The notes beneath the pieces were generated by a model that was not told where the DNA came from, ran no database searches, and saw only the letters and a list, made by a program, of their open reading frames with translations. A DNA stretch of 64,000 nucleotides from GCA-2861595 sp035536185 (GTDB lineage Bacteria; Actinomycetota; Acidimicrobiia; Acidimicrobiales; GCA-2861595). The position numbers and the translations under genes are program-made. Shown one piece after another: positions 1-7,981 of this stretch (position 1 is its first letter; every line of letters begins with the position of its first letter). Location: NCBI GenBank assembly GCA_035536185.1, contig DATLOM010000061.1:31704-95703 (forward strand). The letters run 5' to 3'.

Positions 1-995
1 GTGCGGACGCCCTCCTGGGTGAAGGGCAACGGCTCGCCGGAGGCCACCCGAAGTTGCAGCTCCACCAGGTCGAGACCGGTGACCAGCTCCGTCACGGGAT
101 GTTCCACCTGCAGGCGGGCGTTCATCTCCAGGAACCAGAAGGCGGGAGGCTCACCTTTCTCGAGGAGGAACTCCACGGTGCCGGCGCCCACGTACCCACA
201 GCGCTCGGCCACGGCGACGGCCGCCTCGCCCATGGCCCGGCGGGTCGCCTCGGGGAGACCGGCGGCGGGGCTCTCCTCCACCAGCTTCTGCTGGCGGCGC
301 TGGCAGGAGCAGTCGCGCTCTCCCAGCGAGACGGTGTGGCCCAGGGTGTCGGCCATGACCTGCACCTCGATGTGGCGGGGCCGGATGAGGTAGCGCTCGA
401 CGTAGCACTCGGACCGGCCGAAGTGGGCCAGGGCCTCCCGCTGCGCCGACTCCAGAGCCTCGGCCGCCTCCTCGGGTCGCGAAACGATGCGCATGCCCCG
501 GCCACCTCCGGCATGGGCTGCTTTCACGGCGACCGGCCATCCGTGCTCCTCGGCGAACGCCACCACCTCGTCGGCGGACGCGAGTGGGTCGGAGAGCCCA
601 GGGACACCGGCTACGCCCGCCTCCTCGGCGGTCCGGCGGGCCTGCATCTTGTCGCCCATGATCTCGATGGCGCCCGCCGGCGGACCGACGAAGACCACGC
701 CCTCCGCCGTCACGGCCCTGGCGAAGTCGGGGTTCTCCGAGAGGAAGCCGTAGCCGGGGTGGACGGCGTCGGCACCGCTTCGCCGGACGGCTGCCAGGAG
801 GGCCTCGACGGACAGGTACGAGTCGCGTGGCGAGGTGCCGCCCAGGGCGTGGGCCTCGTCGGCCATGCGCACGTGCATGGCGTGGGGGTCGAGATCCGAG
901 TACACCGCGACGGTGGCCACGCCGAGCTCCTTGCACGTGCGGATGACGCGCACGGCGATCTCGCCACGGTTGGCAATCAGGACCTTCTGCAGCAT
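1..995 (-). CDS. accC: Acetyl/propionyl-CoA carboxylase, biotin carboxylase subunit (C-terminus cut by window edge)
   Basis: ATP-dependent carboxylation of biotin on a carrier protein, the first step of acyl-CoA carboxylase in fatty-acid or propionyl-CoA metabolism. Read on the minus strand from the ATG at 995, it begins MLQKVLIANRGEIAVRVIR, the classic biotin carboxylase N-terminus, then HPGYGFLSENPDFA, the ATP-grasp glycine loop KAAHAGGGRGMRIV and FLEMNARLQVEHPVTE. About 331 residues are present; the usual length is 450 or more, and the gene leaves the window still open. No strong Shine-Dalgarno precedes the ATG. It is divergent from the biotin ligase gene, which would activate its partner carrier protein. 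Confidence 0.95.
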   Translation of the reverse strand, partial: MLQKVLIANRGEIAVRVIRTCKELGVATVAVYSDLDPHAMHVRMADEAHALGGTSPRDSYLSVEALLAAVRRSGADAVHPGYGFLSENPDFARAVTAEGVVFVGPPAGAIEIMGDKMQARRTAEEAGVAGVPGLSDPLASADEVVAFAEEHGWPVAVKAAHAGGGRGMRIVSRPEEAAEALESAQREALAHFGRSECYVERYLIRPRHIEVQVMADTLGHTVSLGERDCSCQRRQQKLVEESPAAGLPEATRRAMGEAAVAVAERCGYVGAGTVEFLLEKGEPPAFWFLEMNARLQVEHPVTELVTGLDLVELQLRVASGEPLPFTQEGVR

Positions 996-1027
996 CGTGC
1001 CCGTATCGTTAGCGCATCGACTGGGAG

Positions 1028-1738
1028 GTGCGCCGCTTCGCGGAGATCGATTCGACGAGCTCCTACCTCCTGGCCCAGGCCCGATCGGGTACGCCGGAGG
1101 GCCTCGTGGCCGTCGCCGACGTGCAGCGGGCCGGCAGGGGACGTCTCGATCGGACGTGGGTGTCGCCCCCGGGGGCGTCGCTTCTGGCCTCGATCCTGCT
1201 GCGTCCCTGCCTCGCCCCGGACAGCCTGCACCTGGCACTGGCGGCCGTGGCCCTTGCCGCGGCAGATGCGTGTGCCGACGTGGCCGGGGCCCGCCCGGGG
1301 TTGAAGTGGCCGAACGACCTCGTGCTGGGGGCCGGGGACGCCAAGGTCGCCGGCATTCTGGCGGAGGCCCAGCCTCCGGCTCTCGTCGCCGGCATCGGCA
1401 TCAACGTCGATTGGCCCCCGGGCACTCTTCCGGCCGGCGCCGCCGCCCTCGGGCCGGTGGACCGGGACGAGCTGCTGGCGGCACTGCTCCGCCACCTCGG
1501 CGACCGCTACGGCGACTGGCCACGCGTCCGGGAGGAGTACCGGTCGGCCTGCGTCACCGTCGGGCGGCGCGTACGGGTCGACTTGGGCAACGAGATCCTG
1601 ACCGGCACGGCTACCGGCATATCCGACGAGGGCCACCTCGTCGTCCTCCCGATCGCCGGCGCCGGCGGAACGGCCCATGCGCGCACTGTTGCCGCCGGCG
1701 ATGTCGTCCACCTCCGCCCCGCCGTACCGCCCGCCTGA
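1028..1738 (+). CDS. birA: Biotin--[acetyl-CoA-carboxylase] ligase
   Basis: Transfers biotin through biotinyl-AMP to the lysine of biotin carboxyl carrier proteins in the cytoplasm. The 236-residue product has the GRGRLDRTW biotin/ATP loop at about residues 37-45, the KWPNDLVLG motif near 97 and GIGINVDWP near 128. A small C-terminal SH3-like cap follows, ending near VVHLRP. The N-terminal helix-turn-helix of E. coli BirA is missing, so this is a monofunctional class I ligase and not a repressor. The GTG start at 1028 directly precedes the conserved RFAEIDSTSS sequence. It lies 32 bases from the divergent accC start, a sensible functional pairing. Confidence 0.95.
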   Translation: MRRFAEIDSTSSYLLAQARSGTPEGLVAVADVQRAGRGRLDRTWVSPPGASLLASILLRPCLAPDSLHLALAAVALAAADACADVAGARPGLKWPNDLVLGAGDAKVAGILAEAQPPALVAGIGINVDWPPGTLPAGAAALGPVDRDELLAALLRHLGDRYGDWPRVREEYRSACVTVGRRVRVDLGNEILTGTATGISDEGHLVVLPIAGAGGTAHARTVAAGDVVHLRPAVPPA

Positions 1739-1750
1739 AACTCCGCCCGC

Positions 1751-2575
1751 TCAGGGGTCGATGTCACCGGCGACCATCGCGGCGAACGCGCCGGCGGCGG
1801 CCTGGGTGAGCGGGCCGGGAGCGGCAGGCAGCACCAGTGCGTCGACCGCCCCGATGGCCTGCACCTCCCGGGTGGTGGAGGCGAGGAAGGCCTCGCCGCA
1901 CGCGGCCAGCTCGTCGGGGGTGACGTCGGCCTCGACGGCGAGGCCGGCCTCGAGGATCAGCGCGCGGGTGACGCCGGCCAGGCACCCGGCCGACAGCGGC
2001 GGCGTCACCAGCCGGCCGTCTACGGCCACGAAGATGTTGCTGCCGGTCCCCTCGCAGACGTTGCCGGCGAGGTTGAGGAACAGAGCCTCGCCGGCGCCCC
2101 GCTCGAGGGCGTACGCCAGCGCCACCACGTTCTCGGCGTAGGAGGTGGTCTTGAGCCCGGCCACCGCCCCACGCTCGTTCTTCGGCCAGGGAACGACGCA
2201 GACCGCCGTGGTGAGGGGCCATCCGGCCAGGGGCGCGGTGGCGACGACGACGGTGGTGCCGATGTCGCCTCGGGCCGAACCCAGGGGCCCCGGACCGCCG
2301 GTGAAGGTGATGCGGACGGCTCCTTCACCGACGAGGTTGGCGGCCAGCACCTCGTCGATGGCGGTCCGGAGCACCTCGGGTGGGGGAGCGACGAGGCCGA
2401 GGCCGGCGGCGGAGCCGGCCAGGCGCTCCAGGTGCCGGCGGACGGCGAAGGCTCGCCCGCGGTACGTCTTGAGCGTCTCGAACACGCCGTCCCCCACGGT
2501 GAGCCCGTGGTCGAAGACCGAGACGCTGGCGTCGGCCGCATCAACGAGCTTCCCGTTGACCCAGACGCTGCTCAC
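1751..2575 (-). CDS. pabC: Aminotransferase class IV, probable 4-amino-4-deoxychorismate lyase
   Basis: PLP-dependent fold-type IV enzyme of 274 residues. Signatures include FDHGLTVGDGVFETLK near the N-terminus, the PLP-lysine region GLKTTSYAENV, and EGTGSNIFVAVDG. The family includes branched-chain aminotransferase and D-amino-acid transaminase. I choose aminodeoxychorismate lyase because the gene overlaps pabB by four bases (its GTG start at 2575 lies on the pabB stop). Together they would convert chorismate to p-aminobenzoate for folate. The product specificity cannot be decided from sequence alone. Confidence 0.85.
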   Translation of the reverse strand: MSSVWVNGKLVDAADASVSVFDHGLTVGDGVFETLKTYRGRAFAVRRHLERLAGSAAGLGLVAPPPEVLRTAIDEVLAANLVGEGAVRITFTGGPGPLGSARGDIGTTVVVATAPLAGWPLTTAVCVVPWPKNERGAVAGLKTTSYAENVVALAYALERGAGEALFLNLAGNVCEGTGSNIFVAVDGRLVTPPLSAGCLAGVTRALILEAGLAVEADVTPDELAACGEAFLASTTREVQAIGAVDALVLPAAPGPLTQAAAGAFAAMVAGDIDP

Positions 2576-3570
2576 GAGGAGACCACGGTGAGGAGGCGGC
2601 GGGCCTTCAGCTCGGTCTCCTCCCACTCGCCCTCCGGGGTGGAGTCCCAGGTGACGGCGCCGCCCGTTCCCAGGTGCAGCTCGTCGTCCTGCAACCAGAA
2701 GGTCCGGATGGCCACGTTGAGGTCGCCTTCGCCGGCGTCGGCGTCCACCCATCCGATGGCACCACAGTAAGGGCCCCGCCGTACCGGCTCCAGTTGTGAG
2801 ATCGTCTGGAGGGCGGCGAGCTTGGGCGCACCGGTGACCGATCCCGGAGGGAAGGTGGCGGAGACGAGATCGGCCCAGGTGGCGCCTTCCCGCAGCCGGC
2901 CTCGCACCGTCGAGACGAGGTGGTGGAGCCCCGGATGGGCCTCGGCCTGGCACAGGCCGGTCACCTCCACCGAACCGAAGTCGCACACCCGCCCCAGATC
3001 GTTGCGCACGAGATCCACGATCATCACGTTCTCGGCCCGGTCCTTGGCGGTGAACCCGCCGGGCTCCGCCGCCGTCCCCTTTATCGGGCGCGACTCCACG
3101 AAGCGCCCGACGCGTCGCAGGAACCGTTCAGGCGACGCCGAGGCGATGTGGACGCCGGCCGCGGGGACGCGCAGGACGGCGGCATACGGGGCGGGGTTGC
3201 CCATGGCCAGCGCGGCGCCGAGAGCGGCCACGTCGGCACCCGCCGGTGCCGGTGCCGACAACCGCCGCGTCAGGTTCACCTGGTAGACGTCGCCGGCGGC
3301 GATGGCCTCCTTCACGGCGACCATGGCCTTGGCGTAGGCCGGCGCATCGAGGCTGGTGCGCCACGAGCCTGCCGGCGGGCCCTGCCAGGGGCGTCCCGGC
3401 CACGGCCGGGCCGGCCGCACCCGGTCGAAGCGGGCGCACGTGGCTTCCCCCTCGAAGGAGATGGCCACCGCCCAGAAGCCGGTGCCGTCGAGGGCACCGA
3501 GGTCCGAGGTGAGGTCGGCGAGGCCGGTGGCCAGCCGCCCGCCGACCACGGCGAGAGGATCGGGGGCCAA
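2572..3570 (-). CDS. pabB: Aminodeoxychorismate synthase component I
   Basis: Chorismate-binding enzyme that aminates chorismate to 4-amino-4-deoxychorismate for folate synthesis. The 332-residue protein carries VYQVNLTRRL, SPERFLRR, the PIKGTAA motif whose lysine is characteristic of PabB (TrpE normally has PIAGT), DLVRNDLGRVC and FPPGSVTGAPK. It is shorter than many PabB proteins, with a reduced N-terminal half. I chose the TTG at 3570 because a TAGGCT hexamer lies 7 bases upstream, the geometry seen at many starts in this window. No glutamine amidotransferase (PabA) gene is adjacent. Confidence 0.9.
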   Translation of the reverse strand: MAPDPLAVVGGRLATGLADLTSDLGALDGTGFWAVAISFEGEATCARFDRVRPARPWPGRPWQGPPAGSWRTSLDAPAYAKAMVAVKEAIAAGDVYQVNLTRRLSAPAPAGADVAALGAALAMGNPAPYAAVLRVPAAGVHIASASPERFLRRVGRFVESRPIKGTAAEPGGFTAKDRAENVMIVDLVRNDLGRVCDFGSVEVTGLCQAEAHPGLHHLVSTVRGRLREGATWADLVSATFPPGSVTGAPKLAALQTISQLEPVRRGPYCGAIGWVDADAGEGDLNVAIRTFWLQDDELHLGTGGAVTWDSTPEGEWEETELKARRLLTVVSS

Positions 3571-3577
3571 GGTGCCC

Positions 3578-3583
3578 AGCCTA
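3578..3583 (-). promoter_or_regulatory. Putative -10 box (TAGGCT) for pabB
   Basis: On the minus strand the hexamer TAGGCT ends 7 bases before the pabB TTG start, which would give a leaderless transcript. It is back-to-back with the LCP-gene box 18 bases away. No convincing -35 element is visible. Confidence 0.5.
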
Positions 3584-3601
3584 CGGGGAGCCCCCCGCTG
3601 G

Positions 3602-3607
3602 TAGCGT
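3602..3607 (+). promoter_or_regulatory. Putative -10 box (TAGCGT) for the LCP gene
   Basis: TAGCGT lies 8 bases before the ATG at 3616, consistent with a leaderless mRNA. It forms a compact divergent promoter pair with the pabB box. Confidence 0.5.
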
Positions 3608-3615
3608 CGCCGCCG

Positions 3616-5076
3616 ATGGCCACGCAGCCTGGGGCCAGTCGCCCTCGCCGGTGGCCACGTCGCCTCCTTCTCGGTGTCAACATCTTCGTCGCCGTCTGCC
3701 TGGTGATCAGCGGGGTCGGGTATGCCTACCTGAAGTGGCAGTTCGGCCGCGTCCCCAAGATCTCGTTCGACTGCAGCGTGCTGCGCAACTGCGGGGAGGA
3801 CGACGCCGGGCTGCCCATGAACGTCCTCCTGGTCGGCTCCGACGCACGCTCCGACATCAGCGCGGCCGAGCAGAAGCAGTTCGGCAGCGAGAAGGACGCC
3901 GGCGGCCAGCGCAGTGACACCATCATCATCTTCCACGCCGATCCGAAGGCCCAGAAGGCGGCCATCCTCTCCATTCCCCGGGATCTGGCCGTGCCCATCG
4001 CCGGGCGGGCGAACCGGCGCCCGGACCGGATCAACAGCGCCTTCGAGAAGGGCCCGGACGTGCTCATCCGCACCATCACCGAGTCCCTGGGCATCGAGAT
4101 CGACCACTACGCCGAGGTCGACTTCAACGGGTTCCGCGGTGTCGTCGACGCCATCGGCGGCGTGACCCTCTTCTTCGACGCCCCGGCCCGCGACCGTGTC
4201 TCGGGGCTCGACATCCGCGCTCCGGGGTGCGTGGAGATGGACGGCAACACGGCGCTGGCCTACGTCCGGAGCCGGAACTATCAGTACCTGGAGAAGGGGA
4301 AGTGGCAGCAGGACCCCACTGCCGACATCGGCCGGATCGCGCGCCAGCAGGGCTTCATCCGGCGGGTGCTCGGCAAAGCCTCGCGGGCAGGCCGCAACCC
4401 CCTCACCCTGAACGCGCTGGTGAACACCGCGGTGCACGAGGTCACCATCGACAAGGCCTTCTCCACCAAGGACATCTTCCGGTTGGCCCGCCAGTTCAAG
4501 TCGCTGGAGCCTGAGGCGGTGGAGATCTTCAGCCTGCCCACCACCGGCGCCCGCATCGACGGGAAGTCCGTGCTGCGCCTCGTCGAGCCGGACGCCCGCG
4601 AGATACTCGACCGGTTCAGCGGCAAGCCGCCACCGGCACCAGAAGGGCCGGCCGCGCCACCGCCGAAGGTACTGCCGGGGACGGTGCGGGCCCGGGTGCT
4701 GAACGGCTCCGGCACCAGCGGTCAGGCGGGAACGGCCGCCCAGGGCTTGCAGAAGGCCAACTTCGGTGTGGCGGGCGTCGGTTCGGCGGACGCCTTCACC
4801 TATCGCCAGTCCGAGATCCGCTACGGGCGCGGCCAGCTTCCCAAGGCGGAGCTCCTGAAGGCGTACGTGGACGGCTCGGCCCGGCTCAAGGAGGACCTGA
4901 CGCTGCGAGGGGGTGACCTCGTGCTCGTCACCGGCTCCGACTTCAAGGGGATACGTGCTCCTGCCGGCGCCCCAGCCCCCGCCGTCGCACCCACGACCAC
5001 CAAGCCGGCGCCGGCGGCGAAGCCGGCGCCCACCACGCCCGCTCCCACGCCATCGCAGGCGCAGCAGGCATGCTGA
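3616..5076 (+). CDS. LytR-CpsA-Psr (LCP) family cell-wall polymer ligase with LytR_C domain
   Basis: Membrane-anchored enzyme expected to transfer undecaprenyl-linked glycans to peptidoglycan outside the cell. The 486-residue product has a short basic N-terminus and one transmembrane helix at about 17-39. The LCP catalytic domain follows, with NVLLVGSDARSD near 70, SDTIIIFHADP, SIPRDLAVPI and the RINSAF region. A Pro-rich linker leads to a LytR_C domain at about 357-445 (VRARVLNGSGTSG) and an Ala/Pro/Thr tail. The next gene follows after 4 bases. In M. tuberculosis an LCP protein (Rv3267/CpsA) likewise sits next to rmlD and wbbL1, supporting a role in wall-polysaccharide attachment. Confidence 0.93.
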   Translation: MATQPGASRPRRWPRRLLLGVNIFVAVCLVISGVGYAYLKWQFGRVPKISFDCSVLRNCGEDDAGLPMNVLLVGSDARSDISAAEQKQFGSEKDAGGQRSDTIIIFHADPKAQKAAILSIPRDLAVPIAGRANRRPDRINSAFEKGPDVLIRTITESLGIEIDHYAEVDFNGFRGVVDAIGGVTLFFDAPARDRVSGLDIRAPGCVEMDGNTALAYVRSRNYQYLEKGKWQQDPTADIGRIARQQGFIRRVLGKASRAGRNPLTLNALVNTAVHEVTIDKAFSTKDIFRLARQFKSLEPEAVEIFSLPTTGARIDGKSVLRLVEPDAREILDRFSGKPPPAPEGPAAPPPKVLPGTVRARVLNGSGTSGQAGTAAQGLQKANFGVAGVGSADAFTYRQSEIRYGRGQLPKAELLKAYVDGSARLKEDLTLRGGDLVLVTGSDFKGIRAPAGAPAPAVAPTTTKPAPAAKPAPTTPAPTPSQAQQAC

Positions 5077-5080
5077 TCCC

Positions 5081-6151
5081 GTGAAAGCGCTCATCCTGGC
5101 CGGTGGAGCCGGCACCCGTCTTCGCCCCATAACCCATACCGGGGCCAAGCAGTTGGTACCGGTGGCCAACAAGCCCATCCTGTTCTACGGGCTGGAGGCC
5201 ATGGCGGAGGCCGGGATCGTGGAGGTGGGCCTCATCGTCGGCGACACGGCCGAGGAGATGCGCAGCGCGGTGGGCGACGGCTCCCGCTTCGGGCTGAAGG
5301 TCACCTACATCCCCCAGACGGCGCCGCTGGGCCTGGCTCACTGCGTGCTCATCGCCCAGGAGTTCCTCGCCGACGACAGCTTCGTGATGTACCTCGGGGA
5401 CAACCTGCTGCGAGAGGGGATAGCGGACCTGGTCGAGGGCTTCGAGAAGCTCGAAGGCGAGGCGGCAGCCCAGATCCTCCTGGCCCGGGTACCGGACCCC
5501 CGCCAGTTCGGCGTGGCCGAGCTCGACGGCTCCGGCCGGGTGGTGCGCCTCCTGGAGAAGCCGGATGACCCTCCCTCGGACCTGGCCCTGGTCGGCGTGT
5601 ACCTGTTCGACGCCCGCATCCACGAGGCGGTCCGGTCCATAGAGCCTTCAGCCCGCGGTGAGCTGGAGATCACCGATGCCATCCAGTGGCTCATCGACGC
5701 CGGCCACCGCGTCCGCAGCCAGATCCTCGACGGCTGGTGGAAGGACACCGGGAACCTCGAAGCGCTGCTCGAGGGCAACCGCCTGATCCTCGAGACGATC
5801 GAGCCGCGGGTGGAGGGCCTCGTCGACGGCGAGTCCAGGATCGAGGGCCGGGTGGTGATCCAACCGGGTGCCGAGATCGTCAGGTCCATCGTCAGGGGCC
5901 CGTCGATCATCGGCGAGGGGACCCGGATCGTCGACAGCTACATCGGCCCCTTCACCTCCGTGTACTACGGATGCGAGGTCGTCCGGTCCGAGGTCGAGTA
6001 CTCGATCGTGCTCGAGGAGAGCCACATCTGCGACGTCCGTCGCATCGCCGACTCCCTCATCGGGAAGCAGGTCGAGGTGAGCCGCACCGAGCGGGGGCCA
6101 CGGGCCATCCGCCTGATGTTGGGGGACCACTCCCGGGTCGATCTGACCTGA
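5081..6151 (+). CDS. rmlA: Glucose-1-phosphate thymidylyltransferase, long form
   Basis: Makes dTDP-glucose from dTTP and glucose-1-phosphate, the entry step to dTDP-deoxysugars. The 356 residues start at GTG 5081 with the nucleotidyltransferase loop GGAGTRLRPITHTGAKQL. They include YLGDNLL, an EKP motif and WWKDTGNLEALL. A C-terminal left-handed beta-helix of hexapeptide-like repeats follows from about residue 250, making it the long RmlA type (about 355 residues) and not the 290-residue form. It is the second gene of the LCP operon, followed by rmlB and rmlD. Confidence 0.88.
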   Translation: MKALILAGGAGTRLRPITHTGAKQLVPVANKPILFYGLEAMAEAGIVEVGLIVGDTAEEMRSAVGDGSRFGLKVTYIPQTAPLGLAHCVLIAQEFLADDSFVMYLGDNLLREGIADLVEGFEKLEGEAAAQILLARVPDPRQFGVAELDGSGRVVRLLEKPDDPPSDLALVGVYLFDARIHEAVRSIEPSARGELEITDAIQWLIDAGHRVRSQILDGWWKDTGNLEALLEGNRLILETIEPRVEGLVDGESRIEGRVVIQPGAEIVRSIVRGPSIIGEGTRIVDSYIGPFTSVYYGCEVVRSEVEYSIVLEESHICDVRRIADSLIGKQVEVSRTERGPRAIRLMLGDHSRVDLT

Positions 6152-6158
6152 GCCTCTG

Positions 6159-6164
6159 TAGGCT
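6159..6164 (+). promoter_or_regulatory. Putative -10 box (TAGGCT) for rmlB
   Basis: TAGGCT ends 6 bases before the rmlB GTG start, consistent with a separate leaderless transcript for the rmlB-rmlD-ugd run. Confidence 0.5.
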
Positions 6165-6170
6165 CCCCTC

Positions 6171-7136
6171 GTGAGGCTGTTCGTCACCGGCGGTGCCGGG
6201 TTCATCGGGTCCAACTACGTCCGTCACGTTCTTGCCAACAGTGACGACGAGGTCACCGTCTTCGACGCCCTCACCTACGCCGGCAACCTGGCCAACCTGG
6301 CCGACGTCGAGGACGACCCCCGCTACCGCTTCGTCAAGGGCGACGTGTGCGACCGTGACTCCGTCGAACAGGCGATGGCCGGCCACGACGCCGTCCTCCA
6401 CTTCGCGGCCGAGAGCCACGTCGACCGCTCGATCGCCAGCCCCGACGAGTTCGTCCGCACCAACTGCCTGGGAACGAACGTCGTGTGCGACGTGGCCCGG
6501 CGGACCGGCGTGGAGCGGTTGATCCACATCTCCACCGACGAGGTCTACGGGTCCGTCGAGGAGGGCTCGTCGGCGGAGGGGGATGCCCTCGATCCCCGGT
6601 CCCCGTACAGCGCGTCGAAGGCCGGCTCGGACCTCATCGCCCTCTCCTACTTCTCGACCTTCGGCCTGCCGGTGATCGTGACCCGCTCGTCCAACAACTT
6701 CGGCCCCTACCAGTACCCGGAGAAGGTCATCCCGCTGTTCGTCACGAACCTGCTCGACAACCTGCAGGTCCCCTTGTACGGGGACGGCCTGAACGTCCGG
6801 GACTGGTGCTTCGTCGACGACAACTGCGCGGCAGTGGACCTCGTGCTGCGCCGCGGCGATGCCGGGTCGGTGTACAACATCGGCGCCGGCAACGAGGTGC
6901 CCAACCGTGTCCTGGTGGACAAGCTGCTCGCGCTCATGGGCGCGGGGGAGGCGATGGTCCGCTACGTCGACGATCGCCTCGGGCACGACCGCCGCTACTC
7001 GGTGGACAGCACCAGGGTCCGGGCCCTCGGATGGGCGCCGGCGCGCGGTCTGGACGAGGCGCTGGCGGCCACGGTCGAGTGGTACCGGGAGAACCGGAGC
7101 TGGTGGGAGCCGTTGAAGCCGGCCGGGAGCTCATGA
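6171..7136 (+). CDS. rmlB: dTDP-glucose 4,6-dehydratase
   Basis: Converts dTDP-glucose to dTDP-4-keto-6-deoxyglucose with bound NAD+. The 321-residue extended SDR protein starts at GTG 6171 and opens with the GGAGFIGSN Rossmann loop. It shows HFAAESHVDRSI, the STDEVYGSV segment carrying the Thr/Asp/Glu catalytic residues, SPYSASKAGSD (the YxxxK motif), and SSNNFGPYQYPEK. These are diagnostic for RmlB. The stop overlaps the rmlD ATG by four bases, indicating translational coupling. Confidence 0.96.
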   Translation: MRLFVTGGAGFIGSNYVRHVLANSDDEVTVFDALTYAGNLANLADVEDDPRYRFVKGDVCDRDSVEQAMAGHDAVLHFAAESHVDRSIASPDEFVRTNCLGTNVVCDVARRTGVERLIHISTDEVYGSVEEGSSAEGDALDPRSPYSASKAGSDLIALSYFSTFGLPVIVTRSSNNFGPYQYPEKVIPLFVTNLLDNLQVPLYGDGLNVRDWCFVDDNCAAVDLVLRRGDAGSVYNIGAGNEVPNRVLVDKLLALMGAGEAMVRYVDDRLGHDRRYSVDSTRVRALGWAPARGLDEALAATVEWYRENRSWWEPLKPAGSS

Positions 7137-7981
7137 GGGTCCTGATCACGGGGGCGGAGGGCCAGGTGGGCCGGGAGCTGGTCGACGCCTTCGCCGCCCA
7201 CGCCGGCCACGAGGTGATCGCCACCGGGCGCCGCCAGCTCGACGTGGCCGACCGCGACAGCGTCTTGCAGGCGATCTGCTCGTCGGAGCCCGACGCCGTG
7301 GTGCATGCGGCGGCGTGGACCGACGTCGACGGCTGCGAGCTGGACCCAACCCGCGCTCTCGAGGTGAACGCGCTGGGCACACGCCACGTGGCCGAAGGGG
7401 CCCGTCTGGTCGGGGCCCGGACCTGTTATCTGTCCACTGACTACGTCTTTGCCGGCGACGCCGCCCTGCCCTACAACGAGTGGGATGCCACCGGGCCGCT
7501 CTCGGCCTACGGCCGGTCCAAGCTCGGCGGTGAGCGGGAGCTCGATGCCGGCACCACGGTCGTGCGTACCTCTTGGGTGTGCGGGCGTCACGGGAAGAAC
7601 TTCGTGCGGTCGATCCTGGCCGCCGCGGCCGCGCGGGACGAGCTCACCGTCGTCGACGACCAGCACGGCTGCCCCACCTTCGCCGACGACCTGGCCGCGA
7701 TGATCGTGCGCCTCGTCGTGTCCCGCCTGCCCGGCACCTTCCACGTGACCAACCAGGGGACGACGACCTGGTACGGCCTCGCCTGCGCCGCCTTCGAGGC
7801 CGCCGGCCTCGATCCGTCCAGGGTCAGGCCCATCGCCACCGACGAGCTCGATCCGCCACGCCCCGCCCCCCGCCCGGCGCGGTCGGTGCTCGACAATGCC
7901 GCTCTCCGCCTGTCCGGCATCCCGCTGCTACCCGACTTCCACGAGCCGCTCGAGCGCCTCGTGAAGAACCTCCGCTCATGA
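7133..7981 (+). CDS. rmlD: dTDP-4-dehydrorhamnose reductase
   Basis: NADPH-dependent reduction to dTDP-L-rhamnose. The 282-residue SDR protein has GAEGQVGREL, AAWTDVDGCE, the STDYVFAGD segment, YGRSKLGGE (YxxxK) and RTSWVCGRHGKNF, all typical of RmlD. Both ends overlap neighbours by four bases (ATGA at 7133 and at 7978). No rmlC epimerase gene is present in the locus, although RmlD needs its product. Confidence 0.94.
   Translation: MRVLITGAEGQVGRELVDAFAAHAGHEVIATGRRQLDVADRDSVLQAICSSEPDAVVHAAAWTDVDGCELDPTRALEVNALGTRHVAEGARLVGARTCYLSTDYVFAGDAALPYNEWDATGPLSAYGRSKLGGERELDAGTTVVRTSWVCGRHGKNFVRSILAAAAARDELTVVDDQHGCPTFADDLAAMIVRLVVSRLPGTFHVTNQGTTTWYGLACAAFEAAGLDPSRVRPIATDELDPPRPAPRPARSVLDNAALRLSGIPLLPDFHEPLERLVKNLRS

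Noticed and set aside
3571..5178. Minus-strand extension of the pabB frame to 868 residues
   Set aside because: The part upstream of 3570 is antisense to the LCP and rmlA genes and has no family features; pabB homology starts near 3570.
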